From: Erysipelotrichaceae bacterium
GTDB lineage: Bacteria; Bacillota_I; Bacilli_A; Erysipelotrichales; Erysipelotrichaceae
Assembly (NCBI GenBank): GCA_015058955.1
Contig: SVBJ01000007.1
Span: forward strand, 17,207-81,206
Length of the DNA stretch: 64,000 nt
Direction: 5' to 3'
Of the stretch, positions 35,528-44,013 are shown piece after piece. Below the pieces are notes generated by a model that worked only from the letters and a program-made list of their open reading frames with translations, was not told the DNA's origin and did not search any database. A program made the translations under genes and the position numbers. The stretch's first letter is position 1. Each line of letters begins with the position of its first letter.

Positions 35528-35591
35528 AGGCTTGTTATCGAAAGAGCAATACCTGTCAAAACATATTATTGTTTTTGGCAGGTTTTATTTT
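35528..35591 (+). promoter_or_regulatory. RAT antiterminator target and overlapping terminator before licT
   Basis: A BglG/LicT-type ribonucleic antiterminator runs from 35529 to 35554 (GGCTTGTTA...GCAATACCT), overlapping the left arm of a terminator. The terminator pairs ACCTGTCAAAACA with TGTTTTTGGCAGGT (35551-35586, one bulge and one G-T pair) and is followed by a T run. Binding of LicT to the RAT would stop terminator formation. A second copy of GAGCAATACC at 35593-35602 is unexplained. Confidence 0.85.
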
Positions 35592-35623
35592 TGAGCAATA
35601 CCTTTTCGAAATGAGGAGGCTTT

Positions 35624-36448
35624 ATGAAGATTGTACAGGTTATCAATAACAATACCGTCATTTCACAGGATTTTCAGGGAAAGGAAATCGTCGTTTTCGG
35701 TAAAGGCATAGGCTTTAACAGTAAAAAAGGGGAAACCGTTGATGAAAGCAGGATTGAAAAAGTCTTTACTCTGTCAAAGGACATCGAATCAGAAGAGTTC
35801 TTTCAGTTGATGGATGAGATCCCGTATGATGTAGTGGCCTTTGGTCTGAAAGCTTACGAATACATTCTGACCTGTACCAGCAAGACTGTGAATAAACGCA
35901 TTCTCATTCCGCTTACCGACCACATTTATACTACTCTGGAAAGACGGAAGAAAAACATAAGATTTGAAAACGAACTTTATTGGAATATCCGTTACATATA
36001 TGCTGATGAATATCACACCGCCGTTGACATTGTTGACATGATGAGCAGTGATTTCAACATTGAAATCGATCCTAAGGAAGCTGCTTTCATAGCCCTGCAC
36101 ATTGTCAATGCCGAGATGGACATTGATCTCAAGGACACCTACAAGGCTACTGACATCATCGACATCAGCATCAAGACTGTTGAGGAGATGTTCAATGTCA
36201 CTCTGAAAGAAGACATCAATCTTGCCAGATTCATGACCCATCTGCAGTTCTTCGCCAAACGCATGATCCGGGATGTGGTTACAGAAGAAGACAATGATGA
36301 CATCAATAAGTTCATTAATCTGAAATATGCCAATGAATACAGATGCGCTGAGGAAATTGCGCGGCGTATCAAGGCTAAATACAACTATTCAGTTGACCGT
36401 AATGAACTGACTTATCTTACAATCCATATAGCCAGGTTATTCAGATAA
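35624..36448 (+). CDS. licT: BglG/LicT-family transcriptional antiterminator
   Basis: RNA-binding antiterminator that switches on beta-glucoside genes. Residues 1-55 are the CAT RNA-binding domain (MKIVQVINNNTVIS...GKGIGFNSKKGE). PRD1 covers about 70-165 with regulatory His in LTDHIYTTLERR and FIALHIVNAEM, and PRD2 about 170-274 with FMTHLQFFAKRM and LTIHIARLFR. The paired PRDs receive phosphate from the PTS (inhibition by the EII, activation by HPr). It is preceded by its own RAT, so it is autoregulated, and followed by its EIIBC. Confidence 0.95.
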   Translation: MKIVQVINNNTVISQDFQGKEIVVFGKGIGFNSKKGETVDESRIEKVFTLSKDIESEEFFQLMDEIPYDVVAFGLKAYEYILTCTSKTVNKRILIPLTDHIYTTLERRKKNIRFENELYWNIRYIYADEYHTAVDIVDMMSSDFNIEIDPKEAAFIALHIVNAEMDIDLKDTYKATDIIDISIKTVEEMFNVTLKEDINLARFMTHLQFFAKRMIRDVVTEEDNDDINKFINLKYANEYRCAEEIARRIKAKYNYSVDRNELTYLTIHIARLFR

Positions 36449-36479
36449 CAGGCTATTAGAATAAATGAAAGGAGAAAAT

Positions 36480-37823
36480 ATGGATTACAAAACAACCGCT
36501 GCCAAAATCGTTGAATTAGTAGGCGGCAAAGAAAACATTACTGCTCATACACATTGTATGACCCGTCTGCGTCTTGGTTTAACTGACAAATCAAAAGCTA
36601 ATGAAGAAGCACTGAAGAAACTTGAAGGTATTCAGGGAGTAGTCTACAAGGGTGGACAGTATCAGATCGTCATCGGACCGGATGTAGAACAGCTCTACAA
36701 TGAACTGGCCGTACTGGTGCCTAATGCTGAAGCTCAGAAAGTTGTTGAAGAAAACCTCGATGAGCAGAAGGAAAGCATCTGGAACAGAGTTCTCTCATAC
36801 ATTTCCGGTTCCGTAACACCAGCTCTGCCAGTGCTGATTGGCTCAGGCATGATATCAGCCATTCTGGCATTATGTTCCAACGTATTCAAGGTTGACACTG
36901 CCGGCATGACTTATCAGCTGTTCAACACTCTGGCCAATGCGGCTTACACATATCTGCCGGTACTGGTTGCCTTTGCAGCTGCCAGAAGATTAAAGACCAA
37001 CGAATATGTTGCAGCTTTCATCATCTTGGCCTTATGTACTGGTGCCATTTCAGGCGTTGCTGATCTCAAGATCTTCGGACTGCCTTTAACAACAGTTAAG
37101 TACACTTCCAACATCGTTCCGGCATTACTGATGGTTCCGGTAATGGCTTTAATTGACAGATACATCGTCAAGTATTCACCTAAGTCAATCGTTTCCATCA
37201 TCCGTCCTACCATCCTGTCAGTTGTCATGTTCCCGCTGACTCTGCTGGTATTAGGCCCTATCGGAACCTGGATCGGTTCTGCTCTGGCTAACTTCTGCGT
37301 ACGGATCACCAGCCTGGGCGGTGTTTCAATGGTAATCTTAAGTGCTCTGCACCCATTACTGGTAATGGTTGGCATGCACACTGTCATTACTCCGCTTATC
37401 GTCAACGAAATCACTACATACGGTTCATCATTACTGTTCTCCAAGGCCTTAGCCGGCAACCTGGCTATCGCAGGTGCTGCTCTGGCAGTTGGTGTCAAGG
37501 CAAAGAAAGCCGAAAACAAGAGCGCCGGCCTTTCAACAGGCGTCACCGCTTTACTGTCAGTTACTGAACCAGCTTTATACGGTGTTCTGATCCGCTTAAA
37601 GAAACCTTTGATCGGAGCTTTGATCGGTGCAGCCATCACTGGTCTGTTCATCGGTATCTTTGATATCCGTGCTTATGCCACAGCATCATGCTCATTCCTG
37701 ACTCTGCCTATCTTCATGGCACCGGACAGCATGACAAACTTCTACATGGCAGTTGCCGCCGCCATCATTGCTACAGTCTTGGGCTTCCTGGCAACCTGGC
37801 TCATCGGATTTGACGAGGACTAA
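36480..37823 (+). CDS. PTS beta-glucoside-type transporter EIIBC
   Basis: Membrane transporter that takes up and phosphorylates a beta-glucoside. The start at 36480 follows AAAGGAG; the in-frame ATG at 36465 contains the ribosome binding site. Residues about 1-80 are EIIB with the phosphocysteine motif THCMTRLRLGL (Cys near 28). The EIIC domain from about residue 100 has about ten hydrophobic segments, including SYISGSVTPALPVLIGSG and GMHTVITPL and TEPALYG. The EIIA domain found in full BglP-type proteins is absent (447 residues instead of about 610), so a separate EIIA must supply phosphate. The GH1 gene downstream suggests a phospho-beta-glucoside product. Confidence 0.93.
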   Translation: MDYKTTAAKIVELVGGKENITAHTHCMTRLRLGLTDKSKANEEALKKLEGIQGVVYKGGQYQIVIGPDVEQLYNELAVLVPNAEAQKVVEENLDEQKESIWNRVLSYISGSVTPALPVLIGSGMISAILALCSNVFKVDTAGMTYQLFNTLANAAYTYLPVLVAFAAARRLKTNEYVAAFIILALCTGAISGVADLKIFGLPLTTVKYTSNIVPALLMVPVMALIDRYIVKYSPKSIVSIIRPTILSVVMFPLTLLVLGPIGTWIGSALANFCVRITSLGGVSMVILSALHPLLVMVGMHTVITPLIVNEITTYGSSLLFSKALAGNLAIAGAALAVGVKAKKAENKSAGLSTGVTALLSVTEPALYGVLIRLKKPLIGALIGAAITGLFIGIFDIRAYATASCSFLTLPIFMAPDSMTNFYMAVAAAIIATVLGFLATWLIGFDED

Positions 37824-37840
37824 TTAAAAGTAATCTGTTT

Positions 37841-37868
37841 AAGGTGGACTAAGGTCCGCCTTTTTCGC
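37841..37868 (+). terminator. Terminator between the EIIBC and GH1 genes
   Basis: A 9-bp stem AAGGTGGAC/GTCCGCCTT (one G-T pair) with a short loop and T run. It may attenuate expression of the glucosidase, or be a second site under antitermination, although no RAT is obvious here. Confidence 0.75.
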
Positions 37869-37886
37869 TGAAAAAGGAGACAAAAA

Positions 37887-39302
37887 ATGCAGACAAAGAG
37901 AATTAATGATTTCCCTGAAAACTTCCTGTGGGGCAGCTCTTCCGCCTCATTCCAGATCGAAGGTGCAGCTTATGAGGATGGCAAGGGATTATCGGTAATG
38001 GATGTCCGCAAAATCAAACCGGAAATATGCGACTATTCCGTTGCCTCTGACCATTATCATCGCTATAAGGAAGACGTTGCTCTGATGAAGGAATGCGGAC
38101 TTAAGGCTTACCGTTTTTCCATTGCCTGGACCAGGATATTTCCAAATGGAAACGGTGAAGTCAACCAGAAAGGTGTGGACTTCTACAATGATCTGATAGA
38201 TGAGCTGGTCAGAAATGACATCACACCGATCGTAACGATCTATCACTTTGATTATCCTCAGGGCTTGATCGAGCAGTATGGCGGCTGGATCAGCCGTAAG
38301 AGCATCGATGACTATGTCAGCTATGCTGAATTCCTGTTCAGAACCTATGGTGACCGCGTCAAATACTGGCTGACTATCAATGAACAGGATCACATCGTCC
38401 ACATGCCATTCAGACTGGGGCTGACTGATGATGACCGCAAGTATAAGGAAAAACTGGGTTATCTGGCTAACCACCACATGTGTGTGGCTGCAGCCAAAGC
38501 CATTGAAAAGTGCCATGAGATCGTGGAAGGCGGAAAAATCGGACCGGCTACCTGCTTTGAAATGATGTATCCGACAACCAACTCTCCGGCTGATTCACTG
38601 GCAACCATGGATGCCATGGAGATTAGAAACTATTATCTTCTCGACCTTAACTGCAAGGGCGAATATAACGGCACCTTCAGAAGATATCTGGAGGACAGAG
38701 ATATGTTCCCGGCAGTTGAAGAAGGGGACATGGAATGCATGAAGAATAACAGACCGGATTTCCTGGCATTTAACTACTACTATTCCCAGTCAATCAGTGC
38801 CTTCCCGCTGGATGATGAACACCAGATCGGTGACATCGAATTCAAGCTGCTTCCAAGTAAGGAAGCCGGCATTTATCAGGTTGTCAAAAATGAGAACCTC
38901 AAGGCTACTCTGTGGGGCTGGGAAATTGATGAAACCGGCCTTCAGCTGACTGCCAGACTTCTCTGGGAAAGATACAGATTGCCACTGCTGATAACTGAAT
39001 GCGGTTTCGGCAATAAGGAAGAATGGCCGGAAGAAGGCATTCTGGAAGATGATGACAGAATAGACTATCTCAGCAGACACATGCATGCTGTTAAAGAAGC
39101 CATGAATCTGGGCGTGGAATTCATCGGATTCTGCACCTGGTCATTCATTGACCTTATTTCAGGCCATTCAGGCTTCTCCAAGAGATATGGTTTTGTCTTT
39201 GTCAACCGTGGCGAACACGATCTCAGAGACATGACCAGAAGAAAGAAAAAGAGTTTCTACTGGTATAAGAAACTGATTGAAGAAAACGGCAGAAATCTTT
39301 AG
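37887..39302 (+). CDS. 6-phospho-beta-glucosidase, GH1 family
   Basis: Cytoplasmic enzyme that splits phosphorylated beta-glucosides (such as cellobiose-6-phosphate or arbutin-phosphate) imported by the adjacent PTS. The N-terminal FPENFLWGSSSASFQIEGA is the GH1 signature. The acid/base Glu is in WLTINEQD near residues 160-167 and the nucleophile Glu in LLITECGFG (near 366-374, with Cys where most GH1 enzymes have Asn). The C-terminal HSGFSKRYGFVFVNR carries the phosphate-binding Ser-x-x-Lys-x-Tyr pattern of phospho-glycosidases. Length 471 is typical. AAAAAGGAG precedes the ATG. Confidence 0.94.
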   Translation: MQTKRINDFPENFLWGSSSASFQIEGAAYEDGKGLSVMDVRKIKPEICDYSVASDHYHRYKEDVALMKECGLKAYRFSIAWTRIFPNGNGEVNQKGVDFYNDLIDELVRNDITPIVTIYHFDYPQGLIEQYGGWISRKSIDDYVSYAEFLFRTYGDRVKYWLTINEQDHIVHMPFRLGLTDDDRKYKEKLGYLANHHMCVAAAKAIEKCHEIVEGGKIGPATCFEMMYPTTNSPADSLATMDAMEIRNYYLLDLNCKGEYNGTFRRYLEDRDMFPAVEEGDMECMKNNRPDFLAFNYYYSQSISAFPLDDEHQIGDIEFKLLPSKEAGIYQVVKNENLKATLWGWEIDETGLQLTARLLWERYRLPLLITECGFGNKEEWPEEGILEDDDRIDYLSRHMHAVKEAMNLGVEFIGFCTWSFIDLISGHSGFSKRYGFVFVNRGEHDLRDMTRRKKKSFYWYKKLIEENGRNL

Positions 39303-39306
39303 AAAA

Positions 39307-39340
39307 TGACTCCTTCACTGACAGTGAGGGAGTTTTTTTG
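39307..39340 (+). terminator. Terminator after the GH1 gene
   Basis: Stem ACTCCTTCACTG with CAGTGAGGGAGT (one mismatch-like G-T) followed by seven T. A TATAAT -10 hexamer at 39343-39348 starts the next transcript directly after it. Confidence 0.87.
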
Positions 39341-39386
39341 TGTATAATGAAATTAAGAAAAAAGCATTACAGATAAGGAGATAAAA

Positions 39387-40598
39387 ATGGGAAATTGTTT
39401 AGTTGCACAATCCGGCGGACCAACCTCCGTCATTAACGCTACCGTAGCCGGTATCGTTGAATCCAACCGTCTCAATCCGATATATGATCATGTCTATGGC
39501 GGCCTTAACGGCATTGAAGGCATTCTGGCCGGACGCATTGTTGATCTGACCCGTCTGACCGATTATCAGATCCGTGTTCTGAAGCAGACCTGCGCCAGTG
39601 CCCTGGGCAGCTGCCGCTATAAACTCAAAAGAGAAAACACTGAAGATTTCAGAAAACTGTTTTTGATCCTGGACAAGCTGAATGTCGATACTATGTTCTA
39701 CGTCGGTGGCAATGATTCCATGGATACCGTAGCAGCTCTCAGCCAGTATGCTGAGGAAAACGGAATCACCGGTCATCGCTTTGTCGGCTGTCCAAAGACT
39801 GTAGACAATGACCTGGTGATCATTGACCATACTCCTGGTTTCGGCAGTGCCGCCAAGTTCATGAACGTCGTTGCCAAGACCACCTGGCTTGACTACAATG
39901 TCTATACCCGTCAGGAAGTATTCATTCTGGAAACCATGGGCAGGGATGCCGGATGGCTGGCTGCCTCTACCGTGCTTTCCGGTGTGGTAGATCTGCTTGT
40001 CTTACCGGAAGTCCCTTTTGACAAGGAAAGGTTCTTTGAACTGGTCAGGGAAAAACTGTCTGCCAAGAACAAGTGCTACATCGTCATTTCCGAAGGAGCC
40101 AGATTCGCTGACGGTACCTATGTGGCCGCAGCTGAAGCCAAAAATGACGGATTCGGTCACGCAATACTGGGTGGAGCCGGTGTTGCTTTGAAGAACATGC
40201 TGCTGGAAGAAGGTGTATGCGAAAGAGCCAAGGTTCAGGACATGAGTACCCTGCAGAGATGCAACATCAGCTGTCAGTCCAGAACGGATGTGGAAGAATC
40301 CTTCAAACTGGGCATGAGCGCGCACATGCGCTCCATGGATCCTGCCTTTACAGGAAAGATGGTTGCCCTCAAGAGAATTGAAGGCAGGCCATATGATCCG
40401 GTATTCTTTGCGGTAAATGCCTCTCAGGTTGCCAACTATGTCAAGCGTGTTCCGAAAGAATGGATCCTGCCTGACTATCAGGGCATGACCAAAGAATTCC
40501 ATGACTATGTTCAGCCGCTGATTCTGGGTGAACCGGAACTGATCATGGACAACGGCATTCCTGCCCAGATGCCTCCGTTCTACATGAAAAGAGGGTAA
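39387..40598 (+). CDS. Phosphofructokinase, probably pyrophosphate-dependent
   Basis: Phosphorylates fructose-6-phosphate in glycolysis. The N-terminal AQSGGPTSVINATVAG and the core GGNDSMD (residues about 107-113), PKTVDND (about 136-142) and ETMGRDAGWLAA identify a PfkA-superfamily enzyme of 403 residues. In ATP enzymes the first motif is GGDGS and the second PGTIDND; here Asp and Lys stand at the discriminating positions, the residues known for PPi-dependent PFK. So PPi use is likely but is inferred from two residues. It has its own promoter (TATAAT at 39343) and AAGGAG site. Confidence 0.88.
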   Translation: MGNCLVAQSGGPTSVINATVAGIVESNRLNPIYDHVYGGLNGIEGILAGRIVDLTRLTDYQIRVLKQTCASALGSCRYKLKRENTEDFRKLFLILDKLNVDTMFYVGGNDSMDTVAALSQYAEENGITGHRFVGCPKTVDNDLVIIDHTPGFGSAAKFMNVVAKTTWLDYNVYTRQEVFILETMGRDAGWLAASTVLSGVVDLLVLPEVPFDKERFFELVREKLSAKNKCYIVISEGARFADGTYVAAAEAKNDGFGHAILGGAGVALKNMLLEEGVCERAKVQDMSTLQRCNISCQSRTDVEESFKLGMSAHMRSMDPAFTGKMVALKRIEGRPYDPVFFAVNASQVANYVKRVPKEWILPDYQGMTKEFHDYVQPLILGEPELIMDNGIPAQMPPFYMKRG

Positions 40599-40616
40599 AC
40601 GATAATCAATAAAATG

Positions 40617-40641
40617 AAGACGGTGTCACCACCGTCTTTTT
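40617..40641. terminator. Shared terminator between the pfk and nucleotidase genes
   Basis: A perfect 9-bp stem AAGACGGTG/CACCGTCTT with a four-base loop and T tail, lying between convergent genes. Confidence 0.87.
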
Positions 40642-42106
40642 ACTGTATTATTGTGATCCTGCCTTCAACCTGAGCATCGGTATTGTTGGCTGAGGAGAGC
40701 AGCTCCTCAAAGATGCTGAAGTCATTGGTGATGACCATGCGGGCTTTCTTGTGCTCTTCCACTTCCTTAATATCTACATCGAAGAATTCGGTGAAGTTGA
40801 GATAATGGAAGCTCTGAACGGCTATCTTGATCCACTGGTCATATTCAATTTCCTTCCCGTTAAGTGAGCATTCATCCAGTGAGTCCGTCAGGTAGTTGTA
40901 GACTACCTTCATGCCGGCTGACAGCTGGTAGAACTCCGATTCACCCTTGGTAAGGATGCTTTGTTTCAGGTAATGATAGCACATGTGCCTGAACTGCTTG
41001 CCGTTGACTTCCAGCATGTAGACCCGGTTCTGGAAAGGCACAACTTCCAGCAGGTCCTGGTAACGTACAATCGGTCCCAGCACTTTCTTTCTGATCGATC
41101 CGGAACCGTAGAACATGACGTCAAAGCTGGAATCGACCTGCAGCAGATCAGCAAACAGGTTGCCCAGTTCAGTTTCCTGCGCACGGGAAGGGTGGGTCAG
41201 TTCTCTCTTGAACACCGTCAGCAGTCGGCCGTACTTGCGGTCTGTCTGCTGCTTATAGCTCTGCAGCACTTCCTCCAGCACAGGGTCAACCGGACAGGTC
41301 TTTGAGGTGATTGGGACGACTTCCCAGCTGTAATCAGTCATCCTGTGTTCATCGGTATCGATGTTTATTTCAAAGCGGCCGATCTGATCAGTTCCGACCC
41401 CGACCTGAACAATCGGAACGCCGTTGATGACCTTTGGCTTTTTTAACAGGGTATGGGAATGACCGCCGATGATCATGTCCACGCGCCATTCCGGATTCAG
41501 GATCTTAGCCAGCTCGATGTCGTTTTCATAGCCGATGTGAGTCAGCAGAATGGTCAGGTCGGTTCTGGTAGTCTTATAGTTATCGATGATGACACCGACC
41601 TGCTTGGCAGCATCCCAGACATCGACAAAGGTGCCGATGATGGCTTCCCCTCGGGTCGAGGCCAGCACTTCTTCGGTGATGATGCCGATGAACATGACGT
41701 TCAGCCCGTTGACATTCAGGGTTACATAAGGAGTAAAAAGCCTGGTGTGGTTGGTCTTGATGTACATGTTGGCATTGACGATCGGGAACTTGGCACACTT
41801 TTCCAGAAACAAAAGGTGGGTCAGACCGTAGTCAACCTCATGGTTGCCTAATGTGACAACATCGGGGTTGAGGAAGTTCATCAGATCAATCGTGGAAAAG
41901 CCGCGGTATTCGCTGTCAATGACCGACCCGCGGAACATGTCGCCGGCAATGGCGTATATTACATTGGGATTTTCTTCTCGCTGCTGCTTGATGTAACCCG
42001 ATAACAGGGATACACCGCCGACTTCGCTGCCGTCTCTGGCTTCAGCCAGAAAGTCACCGTGCATGTCATTGGAATGCAGAAGCACCAGTTTTTCGGTATT
42101 ATTCAT
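40640..42106 (-). CDS. 5'-nucleotidase/UshA-like metallophosphatase, cytosolic
   Basis: Two-domain phosphoesterase of 488 residues. The N-terminal metallophosphatase has LLHSNDMHGDF near 7-17 (first metal motif), LGNHEVDYG near 91-99 and GGHSHTLL near 217-224. The C-terminal 5'-nucleotidase domain contains ELGNLFADLL and YGSGSIRKKVLGP. Family members release phosphate from nucleotides or UDP-sugars. There is no signal peptide when translation starts at 42106 (AAGGAG upstream), unlike exported UshA, so it is likely intracellular. A longer frame to 42202 lacks a ribosome binding site. The substrate is unknown. Confidence 0.88.
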   Translation of the reverse strand: MNNTEKLVLLHSNDMHGDFLAEARDGSEVGGVSLLSGYIKQQREENPNVIYAIAGDMFRGSVIDSEYRGFSTIDLMNFLNPDVVTLGNHEVDYGLTHLLFLEKCAKFPIVNANMYIKTNHTRLFTPYVTLNVNGLNVMFIGIITEEVLASTRGEAIIGTFVDVWDAAKQVGVIIDNYKTTRTDLTILLTHIGYENDIELAKILNPEWRVDMIIGGHSHTLLKKPKVINGVPIVQVGVGTDQIGRFEINIDTDEHRMTDYSWEVVPITSKTCPVDPVLEEVLQSYKQQTDRKYGRLLTVFKRELTHPSRAQETELGNLFADLLQVDSSFDVMFYGSGSIRKKVLGPIVRYQDLLEVVPFQNRVYMLEVNGKQFRHMCYHYLKQSILTKGESEFYQLSAGMKVVYNYLTDSLDECSLNGKEIEYDQWIKIAVQSFHYLNFTEFFDVDIKEVEEHKKARMVITNDFSIFEELLSSANNTDAQVEGRITIIQ

Positions 42107-42273
42107 GATTGTTCTCCTTGATGTCAAGATATTAATAATATAACATAAAATAAGCGTTTGCGATATATGGAGGCAGTGAGAAAAAGTTAACAAGTTAATC
42201 AACAGTCTTGATATTGAACAGGCGTTACAAGTAAAATATAAGATGTATTTGATTTTGGAAAGGGGGAATAGCT

Positions 42274-44013
42274 TTGTTCAGACTAGTCAGAAAATATACC
42301 AAACAGTTTACTGTGGCAGCCTTACTGGCACCTTGTCTGGTAATAATGGAGGTCATCCTTGAACAGTCTATTCCAAAAGTAATGACTGAAATAATCGACA
42401 GGGGAATCAATGGTCCCAACGGATCGGATCTTGTCCTGATTTCGGCTTTGGGAAAGAAAATGGTCATCCTGTCCGTTGCCGCAATGATAGTAGGCGCCGC
42501 TTCCGGCATACTGTCAGCCTTCGCTTCCAGCGGATTCATTCACAACATCAGAGAAGCCATGTACAGAAAAACTCAGAAGTTCAGCTTCAAGAACATGGAT
42601 AAGTTTGAGGTTCCTTCTCTGGTGACCCGTATGACCAAGGACATGAGAGAATTCCGCATGGCATATCTTTCAATCGTAAGAATGCTGGTAAGATCACCGA
42701 TGCAGCTGATAACGGCTACCTTCATGGTCTTCAGCATCAACAGCGATCTGGGAAAGGTTTTCCTGGTAGCTTTGCCGGTCTTGGGAATTGGCCTGTATCT
42801 GATTTCGCATTACGCTCATCCGCGCTTCAGAGTACTGATGAGAAAATTCGATAAGATGAATGGAGCACTGGAAGAGAACTTTGTTGCCATCAGAGTAGTG
42901 AAGACCTTCGTCAGGGAACAGTTCGAGAAAATCAAGTTTGACCGTACCTCGCAGGATGTTCTCAAGCAACAGAGATTTGCGGAATCACTGGTTCTGCTTA
43001 ACTCACCGCTGTTTAACCTGGTAATGTATGCCTGCATGATCGCTGTTGCCTGGTTTGGGGGCAATCACATTATTGCCGGAAACATGACTACCGGTGAATT
43101 CATGAGCTTTTTATCTTATCTGAGATCCATTCTGTTCGGATTGATGATGCTGTCAATGGCTCTGATGCAGATCATCTTTGCTCAGGCAGCAGTTGACAGA
43201 GCCAATGAGATCCTGGATGAGCCTATCGATATTACTGATGACGGCAATGATCCTGATCTGGTTCCGGAAGACGGCTCGGTTGTCTTCAGCAATGTCAGCT
43301 TCAAATATACTGAAGAAGCCCGCAAGAATGCTCTTACCGATATTGATCTGACGATCAGATCCGGTGAGACCGTCGGCATCATCGGTTCGACCGGTTCCGG
43401 CAAGACCACGCTGGTTCAGTTACTGCCGAGACTCTATGATGTCACGGAAGGTGAGGTTCTGGTTGGCGGACATGACGTCAGGGAATACAAGCTGGAAAAT
43501 CTCAGAAAAGATGTAGCCATGGTTCTGCAGAAGAACGTTCTGTTCTCCGGAACCATTGAAGAAAACCTGAAATGGGGCAACCTCAATGCCACGCACGAAG
43601 AAGTGGAAGAGGCAGCCAGATGTGCCCAGGCCCACGATTTCATATCTTCCTTCCCGAAGGGATATCAGACTGAACTGGGACAGGGCGGTGTCAACGTTTC
43701 CGGCGGCCAGAAGCAGAGATTGTGCATTGCCAGAGCCCTGCTCAAGAAACCTAAGATCATCATCCTTGATGACTCCACCAGTGCGGTAGATACCGACACT
43801 GACAAGAGAATAAGAAAAGCACTGAAGGAAAGACTGGCTGGCATGACGACCATCATCATTGCTCAGCGTGTCGCTTCCGTCATGGATGCCGACAAGATCA
43901 TCGTCATGAAGGACGGCATGATCCAGAACATCGGCACTCATGAACAGCTGCTTAAGACCAATGAAGAATACCATGACTTATATGTCACACAAATGCAGGG
44001 GGTGAGTGAATAA
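42274..44013 (+). CDS. ABC exporter half-transporter, degenerate ATP site (BmrC/LmrC-like)
   Basis: Membrane domain (six helices, residues about 1-310) fused to an ATPase domain (about 330-579). Walker A is GSTGSGKTT, the signature VSGGQKQRLCIARAL, and Walker B reads IIILDDSTSAVD, where Asp replaces the catalytic Glu. With its partner this forms a heterodimeric drug or lipid exporter with one non-canonical ATP site, as in BmrCD, LmrCD and TM287/288. The TTG start at 42274 follows AAAGGGGG. The stop overlaps the partner's ATG by one base. Confidence 0.92.
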   Translation: MFRLVRKYTKQFTVAALLAPCLVIMEVILEQSIPKVMTEIIDRGINGPNGSDLVLISALGKKMVILSVAAMIVGAASGILSAFASSGFIHNIREAMYRKTQKFSFKNMDKFEVPSLVTRMTKDMREFRMAYLSIVRMLVRSPMQLITATFMVFSINSDLGKVFLVALPVLGIGLYLISHYAHPRFRVLMRKFDKMNGALEENFVAIRVVKTFVREQFEKIKFDRTSQDVLKQQRFAESLVLLNSPLFNLVMYACMIAVAWFGGNHIIAGNMTTGEFMSFLSYLRSILFGLMMLSMALMQIIFAQAAVDRANEILDEPIDITDDGNDPDLVPEDGSVVFSNVSFKYTEEARKNALTDIDLTIRSGETVGIIGSTGSGKTTLVQLLPRLYDVTEGEVLVGGHDVREYKLENLRKDVAMVLQKNVLFSGTIEENLKWGNLNATHEEVEEAARCAQAHDFISSFPKGYQTELGQGGVNVSGGQKQRLCIARALLKKPKIIILDDSTSAVDTDTDKRIRKALKERLAGMTTIIIAQRVASVMDADKIIVMKDGMIQNIGTHEQLLKTNEEYHDLYVTQMQGVSE

